Source: Aedes albopictus (lineage: Eukaryota; Arthropoda; Insecta; Diptera; Culicidae). From it: 64,000 bases of DNA. The stretch covers positions 162,623,963 through 162,687,962 of the forward strand of contig NC_085136.1 in NCBI RefSeq assembly GCF_035046485.1, given 5' to 3'. Below the pieces are notes generated by a model. That model made no database searches and was not told where the DNA came from. It was given only the letters and a program-made list of their open reading frames with translations. A program made the position numbers and the translations under genes. The first letter of the stretch is position 1. Each line of letters starts with the position of its first letter. Below are positions 55,976 to 64,000 of this stretch, in pieces.

Positions 55976-56363
55976 ACCAGGATTATTTAACCTTCTTCGT
56001 GCCACATGGGAAAAATTTATGTAATTGCCAAAATTGAGTGTTGCCAATATCAGTAAAAATACTTTTTTGCTTTATTATTATTGTAAATAAGAATTATTCA
56101 CAAGTTAAAAAACGCTCCACTTAGGTGACGTTTATGCATATATTAATTGGGAAACTTGGAGATTTTTTTTCAAGAATGGTAAGGCCGTTTGCCAAAAAAG
56201 TTTATTGCCAAAATGAGTATATCATTGTATCCCTATGAACTAAAAATGTATAAATTGCTTTACTAACGCACATAAAAAACTATATCAAATTCTAAGAGTG
56301 TACATAGATATAATCAAACAATACAGGACAACACTCGAAATGCTTCGCAACTTAATACATAGG

Positions 56364-56572
56364 ATGTGAGACTACTTTGGCAAAGGGTCCTATTTTGGAC
56401 AATTTTCGCTTATAACTCAGTCAATGTTATACTAATTGGCTTTTTTATACAAACGTAAAATACGTACAGTATTTAGTCGTGTATTACTATTCAAGTCAAT
56501 TAATATTCAATTGCCACAGTTATAAGCAAAAATTGCCCAAAATAGGACCAACAGCCGAAGTGGTCCCACACC
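56364..56572. mobile_element. Palindromic MITE of about 209 bp
   Basis: The arms of about 50 bases share GGTCCTATTTTGG, CAATTTT and GCTTATAAC with their complements, and GTGAGACTACTTTGG faces CCGAAGTGGTCCCACAC. It lies about 370 bases upstream of the GGT exon. Confidence 0.75.
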
Positions 56573-56940
56573 CCATTGAACACAGTGCACAGTTCGTTCA
56601 AAAAGTGATATCAAATATTTCGGCATCGTGAAACTACGGCAGAGAGTTCGACACAACACTAAACAACATCATGCACCCAACCATCAGAGAATCATGTGCT
56701 TCATATCAACTCGGTCGGTGGTTTATCCACCTGATCACGGTGAATACGTTCGGTGTGTGGTTATTGCGGTGTGGCTTTTGTGGTGTACGTATTCATTCAT
56801 TTCCGAAGGCAACATATTGAAAAGACTGCTTGCAAATTTGTCGCAGTAATAAAGCAGCGACACCCGTCTCTCAATATGCGGCCTTCGGTGCGAATCAATC
56901 AGAGGTTTCAATATAACCGTAACTTTTAAACCCTTTCCAG

Positions 56941-57744
56941 AATACACATCGACAAACGGAGGTTGCTGATTATTTCAGGATGTGCGGCCATTGTAGTACT
57001 GGCCACAGCATTGGGATTATACTTTGGTCTCAAAGACAGAAAGAACGGGGTCAGCGATGAAGCGCGAATTCTAACTGGAGCTGCCGTTACTTCGAACGGA
57101 GTAGAATGCGCTGAAATCGGTACCCAGATCCTGATGCTCAATGGGTCCGCCGTTGATGCAGCCATTGCAGTATTGTTCTGCGAGGGGGTAACATGTCCAC
57201 AAAGCGCCGGCATCGGTGGAGGTTTCTTCGCTACGATCTATGATCGAAGCACGGGAACAGTCCAAACGCTAGATGCACGAGAAACGGCACCGGCAGCCGC
57301 TACACAGAATATGTACGTTAACAACGGTAACGCTGCCGTCGAGGGAGGCCTCTCTGTGGCAGTCCCTGGCGAAATTAAAGGTTACTGGACCATGCACCAG
57401 AGGTATGGCAAGCTGGACTGGAAAACGTTGATTCAACCAACGATCGACCTCTGCAGAGAGGGACATTTAGTGTCCGGGTATCTGGATCGCATTATTAAAC
57501 CACGCCAAGCAAAAATCTACAGCATTCCATCGCTACGCGAAATATTGATCGACCCGGAGACCAATCAAACCTGGCGTGAGGGCGACCGAATCAAAAGACT
57601 TGCTCTAGCTGATAGTTTAGAAATAATTGCAAACGAAGGAGCGGACGCTCTGTATAGTCGTAATGGTACACTGCTACCAAAACTGATGCGCGATCTCAAA
57701 CTATTTGGCAGTATTCTGACGGAAGAAGACTTTTACAATTATGA
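56941..57744 (+). CDS. Gamma-glutamyl transpeptidase, second coding exon
   Basis: The enzyme cleaves the gamma-glutamyl bond of glutathione outside the cell. The exon begins after the acceptor CCCTTTCCAG at 56940 and ends at 57744 before GTAAGT. Using the joined numbering, residues 18-20 are KRR, followed by a single hydrophobic anchor (about 21-43, LLIISGCAAIVVLATA and on). This gives a type II topology with the enzyme outside. The GGT N-terminal domain follows, with NGSAVDAAIAVLFCEGV (about 80-96), AGIGGG, DARETAP (Arg about 126, the residue that binds the glutamyl carboxylate in the family) and VAVPGEIKGYW. N-glycosylation sites are at NGS, NQT and NGT. About half of the usual length of around 570 residues is present. 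The part with the nucleophilic Thr is downstream and outside the window. No stop or frameshift breaks the exon. Confidence 0.93.
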
Positions 57745-57997
57745 GTAAGTATATAGCAATCGTTTTGAAAACATTTAAGAATATAAAAGCAAAAAGGTGA
57801 TCAGATTATTTTGCGCTATTTAAACTTTTTCAGAAGATGTGCCAATTTTCGCTACAGCGCTTTGTTTTGCTATATAGCAAATGTCTTGAATCGTATGTTT
57901 GAGGCAAATTGACGATAGTTGGAGAGTTTATGGGAAGACCATTATCGATCAATGACAGGTCGATTGAAATTTATCTGCCGTTGTGGACATTTGCATC
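57745..57997 (+). other. Start of the next GGT intron
   Basis: It starts GTAAGTATATAG, a strong donor. No further GGT exon is seen from here to position 64000, so this intron is at least 6.2 kb. Confidence 0.7.
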
Positions 57998-58021
57998 TTC
58001 GATGACTATTTTGGCATTTTG

Positions 58022-58264
58022 GGTCAGTCGGTTTTCTCGGTAGAGCCATGCAAGCGCGAGTGTGGAATGCGGAATCAGATTAGCTTGAGAATTTTCGAAT
58101 GGCTGACAATTTTCAGGTAAGAGTGATGGAAGTGCGAGTGAAAAATCCGGGATCAGAATCGCGCTACAATATTCGTTGGTCAGTCGGTTTTCTCGGTAGG
58201 GCAATGGAAGTGCGAGTGAAAAATCCGGGTTCAGAATCGCGCTACAATAATCGTAGATCAGTCG
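58022..58264 (+). repeat. Tandem units at the 5' end of the retroelement
   Basis: GGTCAGTCGGTTTTCTCGGTA and the following GAAGTGCGAGTGAAAAATCC recur at 58022, about 58100-58130 and 58177. A further diverged unit continues after the palindrome at 60908 (CGGTTTCCACGGTAGGGCG). Confidence 0.8.
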
Positions 58265-60902
58265 CACAGTGGGATCATTCTGAAAAAAGACGATCAAAAC
58301 CTCTAAGAGCCGTTTGATGACATTTTAGCATATAGGTGTCTTTGGAAGATATGTTCAGAAAAATCTTCTCTATTTTTATGCATATTCACTGTATGGTAAA
58401 ACTGTAGGGTGAACCCGAGCAAAAAAATATTTTTTCAAAATATTTTTTTAGAGGGTAGATGTCTTCAGCAAAGTTGTAGAACAAGTAATTTCAAGTAACT
58501 TTGCTGAACACACCATATAGCTTGGACTTCAGTTTTAGGGAGAAAATATGAAAGTTTAAAAAACAACCTCAAAATCAGTTATTTGAACTTTTCCATGATT
58601 ATATCGTAAAATTTCAACGTGATATATTCTACAAATTTGTAGATACTACTGGAATACACTATCTTGCTGAAGACACCAACTCTATAAAATTGAAAATTGC
58701 TCCAGTAAACCATTTTTTTTGAAAATTTTTCACTATTTTCACTATTGAATATTTTTTGAATAGGCACTTTTTGGCAGCCGTGCTATTAAAATTTCAATGT
58801 TTTATCATGTCCAGAATAGACCAAAAGTGACTTAACAATCGGGTCTGATAAGGCACTTTGATTTCTGATGCTATTTTAATAGTCATTTTTCAAAGAAAAT
58901 ATTCACAAATTTCATACAAATCATAATACAAACTGAAAACTCACGAAAACTTTTCGACATTAATATTTGTTAATCCAAACAGTATTCTTGTTGAAATAGT
59001 CTACATTTCTAACACTGTGGTTGACTTTACATTAAATATACGACAAAAAATATCGCTTTTTAAATTTTTAGATGAGTTTTTAATACTAATTAAAAACTGT
59101 GTTTTTTATCTAATTTTTTATTGTAATTCCCAATGCTTTTGTTTATGTTAAAATATATACACTGCCCCCACTCGCATAACAGTCCCATCTTTGCTGGGAT
59201 TCCTATTCATGTGGGACAGTTATGCGAGTAGGGGCAGTACATTAATCAATCAACTAAAACAATGATAACATTTTTTTTTTCATTTGCTATGTTAACATTA
59301 TAACTTCGGTTAAAAAACTAAAAAGGCGATAATATAATGAATGCCTCTACAAGTTTTGTGCTGAAAATAAAAAAAAATAAAATAAAACGAGTGAAACATT
59401 GTTACATCACATTAAAATAGCCAGTATCTGTTAGAGATATTCTAGGTTGTAAATCTTACGTCATGATGAAAATTCTTCACAGATATTTTATTGAAATTGG
59501 TTATGCTGTTTGATACTCTTTAAAATTATTTTTTCCAGTTTTCAAGAACTGCGTCCGTTAGGTCGATTCCTGTCCATGATTTTCAAAATTCCTTCGTCAT
59601 AGACATATTACCTTGGTTCATCCCTTGATAAATCCGCATCGAGATCACGGCTCGATTATGGATACTTTTCCGGAGGAGCCTTTAGTTTTAAGTTTATATT
59701 ATAACGATTTTTTTGAAAAGATAAAAAGGTTTTGTGCCTTTTTCAGAAAGATTTCGTAGATGAGGAAATCACTCAAAGAGGCTTTTCCCTCTTTTAAAAT
59801 TTGTAGTTCGAAAAAATTGACACTAACAATTGAAAGAGTCTACATTTATTTAACTTGTTTTTTTTATTCAGAATTACTACTTGGATGAGCTAAAAATAAT
59901 ATCGAAAGGTTGTATGAGACTTGTGAATATTTTCTTTGAAAATTACTATTAAAAAAGCTTCAGATTTCAAAGTGCCTTATCAGACCCGATTGTTAAGTCA
60001 ATTTTGGTCTATTCTGGACATAATGAACCATAAAAATTTTGACAGCACGGCTGCCAAAAAGTGCCTACTTAAAAAATATTCAAAAGTGAGTTTTTAACTC
60101 ATCTAAAAATTTAAAAAGTGATATTTTTTGCCGGGTAAAGTCAACCACAGTGTTAGAACTGTAGACTATTTCAACAAGAATACTATTTTGTTTAACAAAT
60201 ATTAATGTCGAAAAGTTTTCGTGAGTTTTCAGTTTGCATAAAATGATTTGTATGAAATTTGTGAATATTTTCTTTGAAAAATGACTATTAAAATAGCATC
60301 AGAAATCAAAGTGCCTTATCAGACCCGATTGTTAAGTCACTTTTGTTCTATTCTGGACATGATAAAGCATTGAAATTTTGATAGCACGGCTGCCAAAAAG
60401 TGCCTATTCAAAAAATATTCAATAGTGAAAATAATGAAAAATTTTCAAAAAAAATGGTTTACTGGAGCAATTTTCAATTTTACAGAGTTGGTGTCTTTGT
60501 CAAGATAGTGTATTCCAGTAGTACCTACAAAGTTGTAGAATATATCACGTTGAAATTTTACGATATAATCATGGAAAAGTTCAAATAACTGATTTTGAGG
60601 TTGTTTTTTAAACTTTCATATTTTCTCCCTAAAACTGAAGTCCAAGCTATATGGTGTGTTCAGCAAAGTTACTTGAAATTACTTGTTCTACAACTTTGCT
60701 GAAGACATATACCCTCTAAAAAAATATTTTGAAAAAATATTTTTTTGCTCGGGTTCACCCTACAGTTTTACCATACAGTGAATATGCATAAAAATAGAGA
60801 AGATTTTTCTGAACATATCTTCCAAAGACACCTATATGCTAAAATGTCATCTAACGGCTCTTAGAGGTTTTGATCGTCTTTTTTCAGAATGATCCCACTG
60901 TG
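58265..60902. repeat. 2.6-kb palindromic element with 5-bp duplication AGTCG
   Basis: CACAGTGGGATCATTCTGAA at 58265 faces its complement ending at 60902. Arms of about 820 bases (58265-59084 and 60083-60902) are nearly identical. The frames at 58579-58767 and 60400-60588 are the same sequence in opposite directions. AGTCG lies directly outside both ends (58260-58264 and 60903-60907). A third partial copy of the right arm is at about 59930-60082. No transposase is recognisable in the 1-kb centre. Confidence 0.95.
59161..59238. mobile_element. 78-bp palindromic mini-element, copy 2
   Basis: ACTGCCCCCACTCGCATAAC faces GTTATGCGAGTAGGGGCAGT with the loop CATCTTTGCTGGGATTCCTA. It sits in the centre of the 2.6-kb palindrome and shares the loop with 52863-52943, but not the outer part of the stem. 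Confidence 0.92.
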
Positions 60903-61340
60903 AGTCGGTTTCCACGGTAGGGCGATGGAAACGCGAGCACGAAATCCGGGATCAGTGGTCATCGTGATCAAATGAATCATAATCGTGATGAAGACCGCGA
61001 CGTGTATTTCCATATAACTAGTGGATCATATCACCTAACAGAGGTGACTCCTAGATCCACACCTTACCCTACTCTACTAACCACCATTCCTTCCCGTGAC
61101 AACTGTGGGGATGCTGTGGATTCCACGGTTTCTAGTAGCAACGGTTGTCGAACTAACATTCCTTCCCTTTCCTGATGACCGTAAGGACGTGGCCAGCGCC
61201 GTTATTGACTTTAAATAGCTGAACTCTCGAATTGTGCACATTGAGAATGGTTAGATAGTCCCAAGCTTTCACATTCATTGGCTCTCTGTGCAACTTCGAT
61301 TGTTCTGGTCAATCACACACAACTACGATGTGTACGGTTA

Positions 61341-61365
61341 TCTTTGCTTTGCTTTGCTTTGCTTT
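61341..61365 (+). repeat. (CTTTG)n tail
   Basis: Four to five CTTTG units form the 3' tail of the retroelement, just before the second copy of the target duplication. Confidence 0.85.
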
Positions 61366-62238
61366 CGATGACTATTTTGGCATTTTGTTTTGGACACTAT
61401 TCGTAGGCCTTATCAAGGCTTCATGAAATGATGGAGATGGAAAGCTTATTTACTTGATACTTGATAGGTTTACAACCCATAGCGGAGAGTCTTGGCCGAA
61501 TGAAACATTTTCCTCCACAATCTCGGTTCTGGGCCAATCGCTTCCACATTTAGAGTCCTTATGTCCTCCACAACTGTAACAAGCCAACGGCCTATTTCTG
61601 GTCCTCTGCTGAATATGGTTTTAGCTTGTCGTTCCTTCAGCATGCTAGCTATATGCCCAGCCTACCGCAACCTGCCCTTGTTTTATTCGCTTCACTATAT
61701 CAATCTCTTTATATATGTACTTGGTACAATTCAGTTCATGCTACCTGCTACATGTTGCCGCCAGTATGCCATTCTCCAGTTTCGTGCCGAGTATTGTTCG
61801 CAGCAACGCCCCCGATTTACGGCCGTATAAAGCGACCGGATAAATCAGAGTCTTGTACAACGTGAGGTTTGTTTGCAACCAATGAGACTTCAGCTGATTT
61901 CGCAGGCCGAAAAAGGCTCGATTCACAGCCGCAATCCGTCTTTTCATCTCGCATGTGACATCATTATCGCACGTCATTTGAGTAGCAAGATAAACAAACG
62001 CAACCGCATGAGAATGATTGCGCTCCTTTGCACACCAGCTCTCATTATCGCTCCTTCCAGAGCTATGTTGAACAGTAGGTTCGTAAGAGAATCGCCCTGC
62101 TTCAGTCCTTCTAATGTTATGATCGATGACGAAATTTCATCCGCAACCCGAACATTTGATTTTGATCCGTCACGCGTCGCACGAATCTGTCTAATCAGCT
62201 TCGCCGGAAAACCATGTTCGATCATTATCTGCCATAAC

Positions 62239-62707
62239 CAGTGATGGAAAACAGTGAGGAATGCAGCTGAGTAGACACAAACGCAAAGCTATCCTACTCG
62301 TGAACAACAGAAGCCAGAATATATTCGCACTTCCTTCACTCGCGAGCTAACGAAGCTGGTCCCAATCGTGATTGATTCGCGAAGCAGCTCTGAACATTTT
62401 TCAATTTTGTGAAAAAACGAAGTTACACGGCCGACAGATTAACTTTTCAGGAACAATAAAGCACAAAACACTACTATCTGATGGATAATTATTTGTTTTG
62501 CTATTAAAATCGCACTAAAGTGCAATTCCCGCATCTCCGCTTGTTCTTCGCGAATAAAACTCCATGAGTGTTTTTATTTTGCTTCATACTCGTGAAGCAA
62601 GCGGATGCGAATAAACTCACACACGGCTTACTCTCGGCACAGTGAGTAAACCGTTTGTTGCTTTTACACTCGCGAGTTGATTCACTATGGGAGTGTTTCC
62701 ATCTCTG
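62239..62707. mobile_element. hAT-type MITE with 8-bp duplication GCCATAAC
   Basis: The ends CAGTGATGGAAAACA and GTGTTTCCATCTCTG bound 469 bases. GCCATAAC lies outside both (62231-62238 and 62708-62715). ACTCGCGAG and CTCGTGAA motifs are repeated inside. It is inserted in the RTE/JAM-like remnant. Confidence 0.95.
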
Positions 62708-63009
62708 GCCATAACTCGTAATCAAAAAACAGATGATAAGTCTGCAAACTATACTACCACAAAGTGAACATCTGATCCATCGTTGATCCTCTCGAAAACC
62801 TGCCTGATATTCAATCAAACTCAGCCTGTTAAACACGATTCCGGACAATATTTTGTACGCTGTAAATGAGTAGTGATTTTCTTCTCTAATTCGCACACTC
62901 AAGTAACCACTAGGTACTAGTATGCGCCTTACGTGCTGATATAAAGCTACCATAGAACTCACGTGCTCTATATTGGCCGTAGCACGTGCTCTATAATAAT
63001 TCCTCGAAG

Positions 63010-63108
63010 CAGAGATTGCATGCTCCTCAGTGTGAGTGCAAGTGTGCACTGTTTTAATATGAAAATGAGTTGCACTGTGCACATTTTCAGTGCGGAATGC
63101 CATCCCTG
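63010..63108. mobile_element. 99-bp hAT-type MITE with 8-bp duplication CCTCGAAG
   Basis: The ends CAGAGATTGCATGC and GGAATGCCATCCCTG enclose only 99 bases. CCTCGAAG lies outside both (63002-63009 and 63109-63116). Inner motifs GTGTGCACTGTTTTAA and TTGCACTGTGCAC are near-mirrored. It splits the KEHFE-ELL stretch of the reverse transcriptase remnant. Confidence 0.93.
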
Positions 63109-63410
63109 CCTCGAAGTGCTCTTTCCACCTGGCAGCCACCATTGTTTTATCTGTCAGCAAGTTTCCATCACGGTCGTTGCACATGACGGTAGAAGATGCT
63201 GTTTTCCTCCGCACGCCATTGAGAGTTTTGTAAAACCTGTGCATATCATTGTGCTCCATACTTTCTTGCACCTGAGCAATCACATTTTTCTAATGGTCTT
63301 TTTTCTTTCTGCGATGGATTTGTTTTTCGGCTGCTCTTGCTTCCTTGGATCCCCGACATAAGCATCCGGCTTCTGGCAACATTATTCTCATTCGTTACCC
63401 CCTTTTTTCC

Positions 63411-63539
63411 TTCTAAACCATAGGGGGAGAATCTGCTCAACAGACACCCGAACAGGAAGGTTAGGGTAGTGTGGGGCTGAGGCCGTCTTCTACTACAAAA
63501 GTAAAAGCCAGGACTACTCTCTCCTCGACCCACTAAACG
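63411..63539 (-). mobile_element. Retroelement fragment, first part
   Basis: On the - strand it carries GTGGGTCGAGGAGAGAGTAG and TTTTGTAGTAGAAGACGGCC. It probably continues with 63797-64000 across the MITE. The frame LVGRGESSPGFYFC runs through it, but no domain is known. The family is not certain. Confidence 0.45.
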
Positions 63540-63796
63540 CACACACTTAATTCAGATTGCCGGGAAATCAGCATTTTTTCAAACTTTTGCCGAGATTCGC
63601 ACAGCCGAGCAATCAGCAAGCAATCATTTTGCCGGGATCTCGGCAATTTTGACAGTTCATTGCTGATAGTCGGCAATCGTTTTGCTGAGAATCAGCTAAC
63701 AATCGTCACTTTTTGCTGAGATACCAGATAAAGATTTTGCTGAGCAGACGGCTGTGCGCGATTTTGCCGAGCCCGCGAATCTGTTTTGAGTGTGCA
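63540..63796. mobile_element. MITE with CACACTTAATTCAG / CACACTCAAAACAG ends
   Basis: The inverted ends are CACACTTAATTCAGATT and AATCTGTTTTGAGTGTG (imperfect). Inside, TTTTGCCGAG, TTTTGCTGAG and AATCAGC alternate in both directions around TTTTGACAGTT. It is related in layout to 4435-4731 and 17092-17949. Confidence 0.75.
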
Positions 63797-64000
63797 TTCC
63801 TATGGTCGCCAAACCCTACGTCTCTCCGGAACCACCAAGAAGGTATTCCTTCAGAGAGGGGCTAGTGCACATCGCACCCTCAAGGTTAGCTGCGTAGCCT
63901 GCAGCAACGAACATCGATGACTCGCTTTGGAGAGTCCATCACTGTAGCATGCTGGCGCTTAGCCAGTTTTCCGAGTGGTCCTCACCACTCCCTTTGTCCT
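63797..64000 (-). mobile_element. Retroelement fragment, second part, cut by the window end
   Basis: On the - strand it contains GGTTCCGGAGAGACGTAGGG and GGCGACCATAGGAAT before the MITE. It is likely the upstream continuation of 63411-63539. No protein motif was recognised. Confidence 0.4.

Larger units (their letters stand above)
31256..56940 (+). other. First coding intron of the GGT gene (25,685 bases)
   Basis: The intron runs from donor GTTAGC to acceptor CCTTTCCAG. It holds a mariner pseudogene, four hAT-type or similar nested MITEs, three large inverted repeats, two SINEs, pieces of I-like and RTE-like elements and four tracts of the 12-base repeat. The first 1.35 kb and 46500-46950 contain no recognised repeat and are the best places to look for regulatory elements. 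Confidence 0.55.
57998..61387 (+). mobile_element. Retroelement with a 22-24-base target duplication, carrying a large palindrome
   Basis: TTCGATGACTATTTTGGCAT (continuing TTTG) occurs at 57998-58021 and again at 61364-61387, directly after a (CTTTG)n tail. The element between starts with two to three tandem units of about 75-100 bases (CAGTCGGTTTTCTCGGTAG, GTGCGAGTGAAAAATCCGGG). After the palindrome insertion it goes on to a unique body and the tail. Without the 2.6-kb palindrome it is about 700 bases. Long target duplication and simple-repeat tail mean insertion by a non-LTR type machinery. No protein is encoded. Confidence 0.8.
61430..63410 (-). pseudogene. RTE/JAM-like non-LTR retrotransposon ORF2 remnant
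   Basis: In - strand order the pieces are: ENNVARSRMLMSG (63395), FYKTLNGVRRKTASSTVMCN and NLLTDKTMVAARWKEHFE (63230-63115), TAYKILSGIVFNRL (62860), YQAGFRE (62800), then HGFPAKLIRQIRATRDGSKS and LEGLKQGDSLTNLLFNIALE (62220-62060). The last of these surrounds the palm-thumb region. Next come KRRIAAVNRAFFGLRNQL and LRTILGTKLENGI (61950-61760), and the C-terminal GPEIGRWLVTVVEDIRTLNV near 61560. These follow the order of RTE/JAM-like ORF2. The FADD motif region is missing, several frameshifts and stops occur, and two hAT-type MITEs sit inside. Confidence 0.85.

Noticed and set aside
57971..58297. 108-codon - strand frame with repeated segments
   Set aside because: The repetition comes from the tandem units at the 5' end of the retroelement. 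It is not a protein repeat gene.
58579..60588. Two nearly identical 62-codon frames as a duplicated small gene
   Set aside because: They are the same sequence on the two arms of the 2.6-kb palindrome. The pairing extends far beyond the frames, so the similarity is not due to coding.

Overview
The window looks like a piece of an Aedes-type (culicine) mosquito chromosome. The clues are tRNA-derived SINEs of the Feilai type, a mariner-like transposase pseudogene with DD37E spacing (a group known from mosquitoes), RTE/JAM-like, I-like, copia and BEL/Pao retrotransposon debris, many short inverted-repeat elements with TA or 8-bp target duplications, and gene parts separated by very large introns. 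Aedes aegypti and Aedes albopictus cannot be told apart from the sequence alone. Nothing in it is prokaryotic: no operons, no CRISPR array, and most long open frames are shadows of repeats.

One host gene is well supported. It is a gamma-glutamyl transpeptidase (GGT) type II membrane enzyme on the + strand. A TATA/initiator promoter (30980-31020), a 5' UTR and a 38-nt first coding exon (31218-31255) lead into an intron of 25,685 bases. The second coding exon (56941-57744) encodes the signal anchor and the first half of the GGT domain. The splice phases agree (two nucleotides plus one). The part with the catalytic threonine is not seen and should lie beyond position 64000. Two other possible first exons are weak: a + strand 5' UTR exon ending in a start codon (3392-3828), and a - strand 27-codon start exon (15251-15333).

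Region by region: 1-870 BEL/Pao debris with a SINE. 1290-2300 a degenerate 12-base-period tract. 3390-3830 a candidate 5' exon. 4435-8062 MITEs, including a tRNA-like sequence split by two insertions with exact target duplications. 9140-10340 an unclassified GC-richer block. 10421-14767 MITEs and a non-LTR C-terminus. 15250-15650 a candidate - strand first exon. 15829-20565 MITEs and a 1.6-kb foldback. 20905-21314 a reverse transcriptase fragment. 23270-25610 an internally deleted copia element with both LTRs and a 5-bp duplication. 26146-27096 a MITE. 29530-30350 a SINE and an RTE-like C-terminus. 31015-57744 and beyond the GGT gene. 57998-64000 a retroelement carrying a 2.6-kb palindrome, then a broken RTE-like element holding two hAT-type MITEs.

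I found no new multi-gene system. The most interesting structural signals are the large inverted repeats, four of which lie in or downstream of GGT exons in the same transcription unit and would give long hairpins if transcribed, and a pair of about 80-bp palindromic elements whose two arms co-vary between copies. All repeat family names come from recognised motifs and ends, not from a database search.
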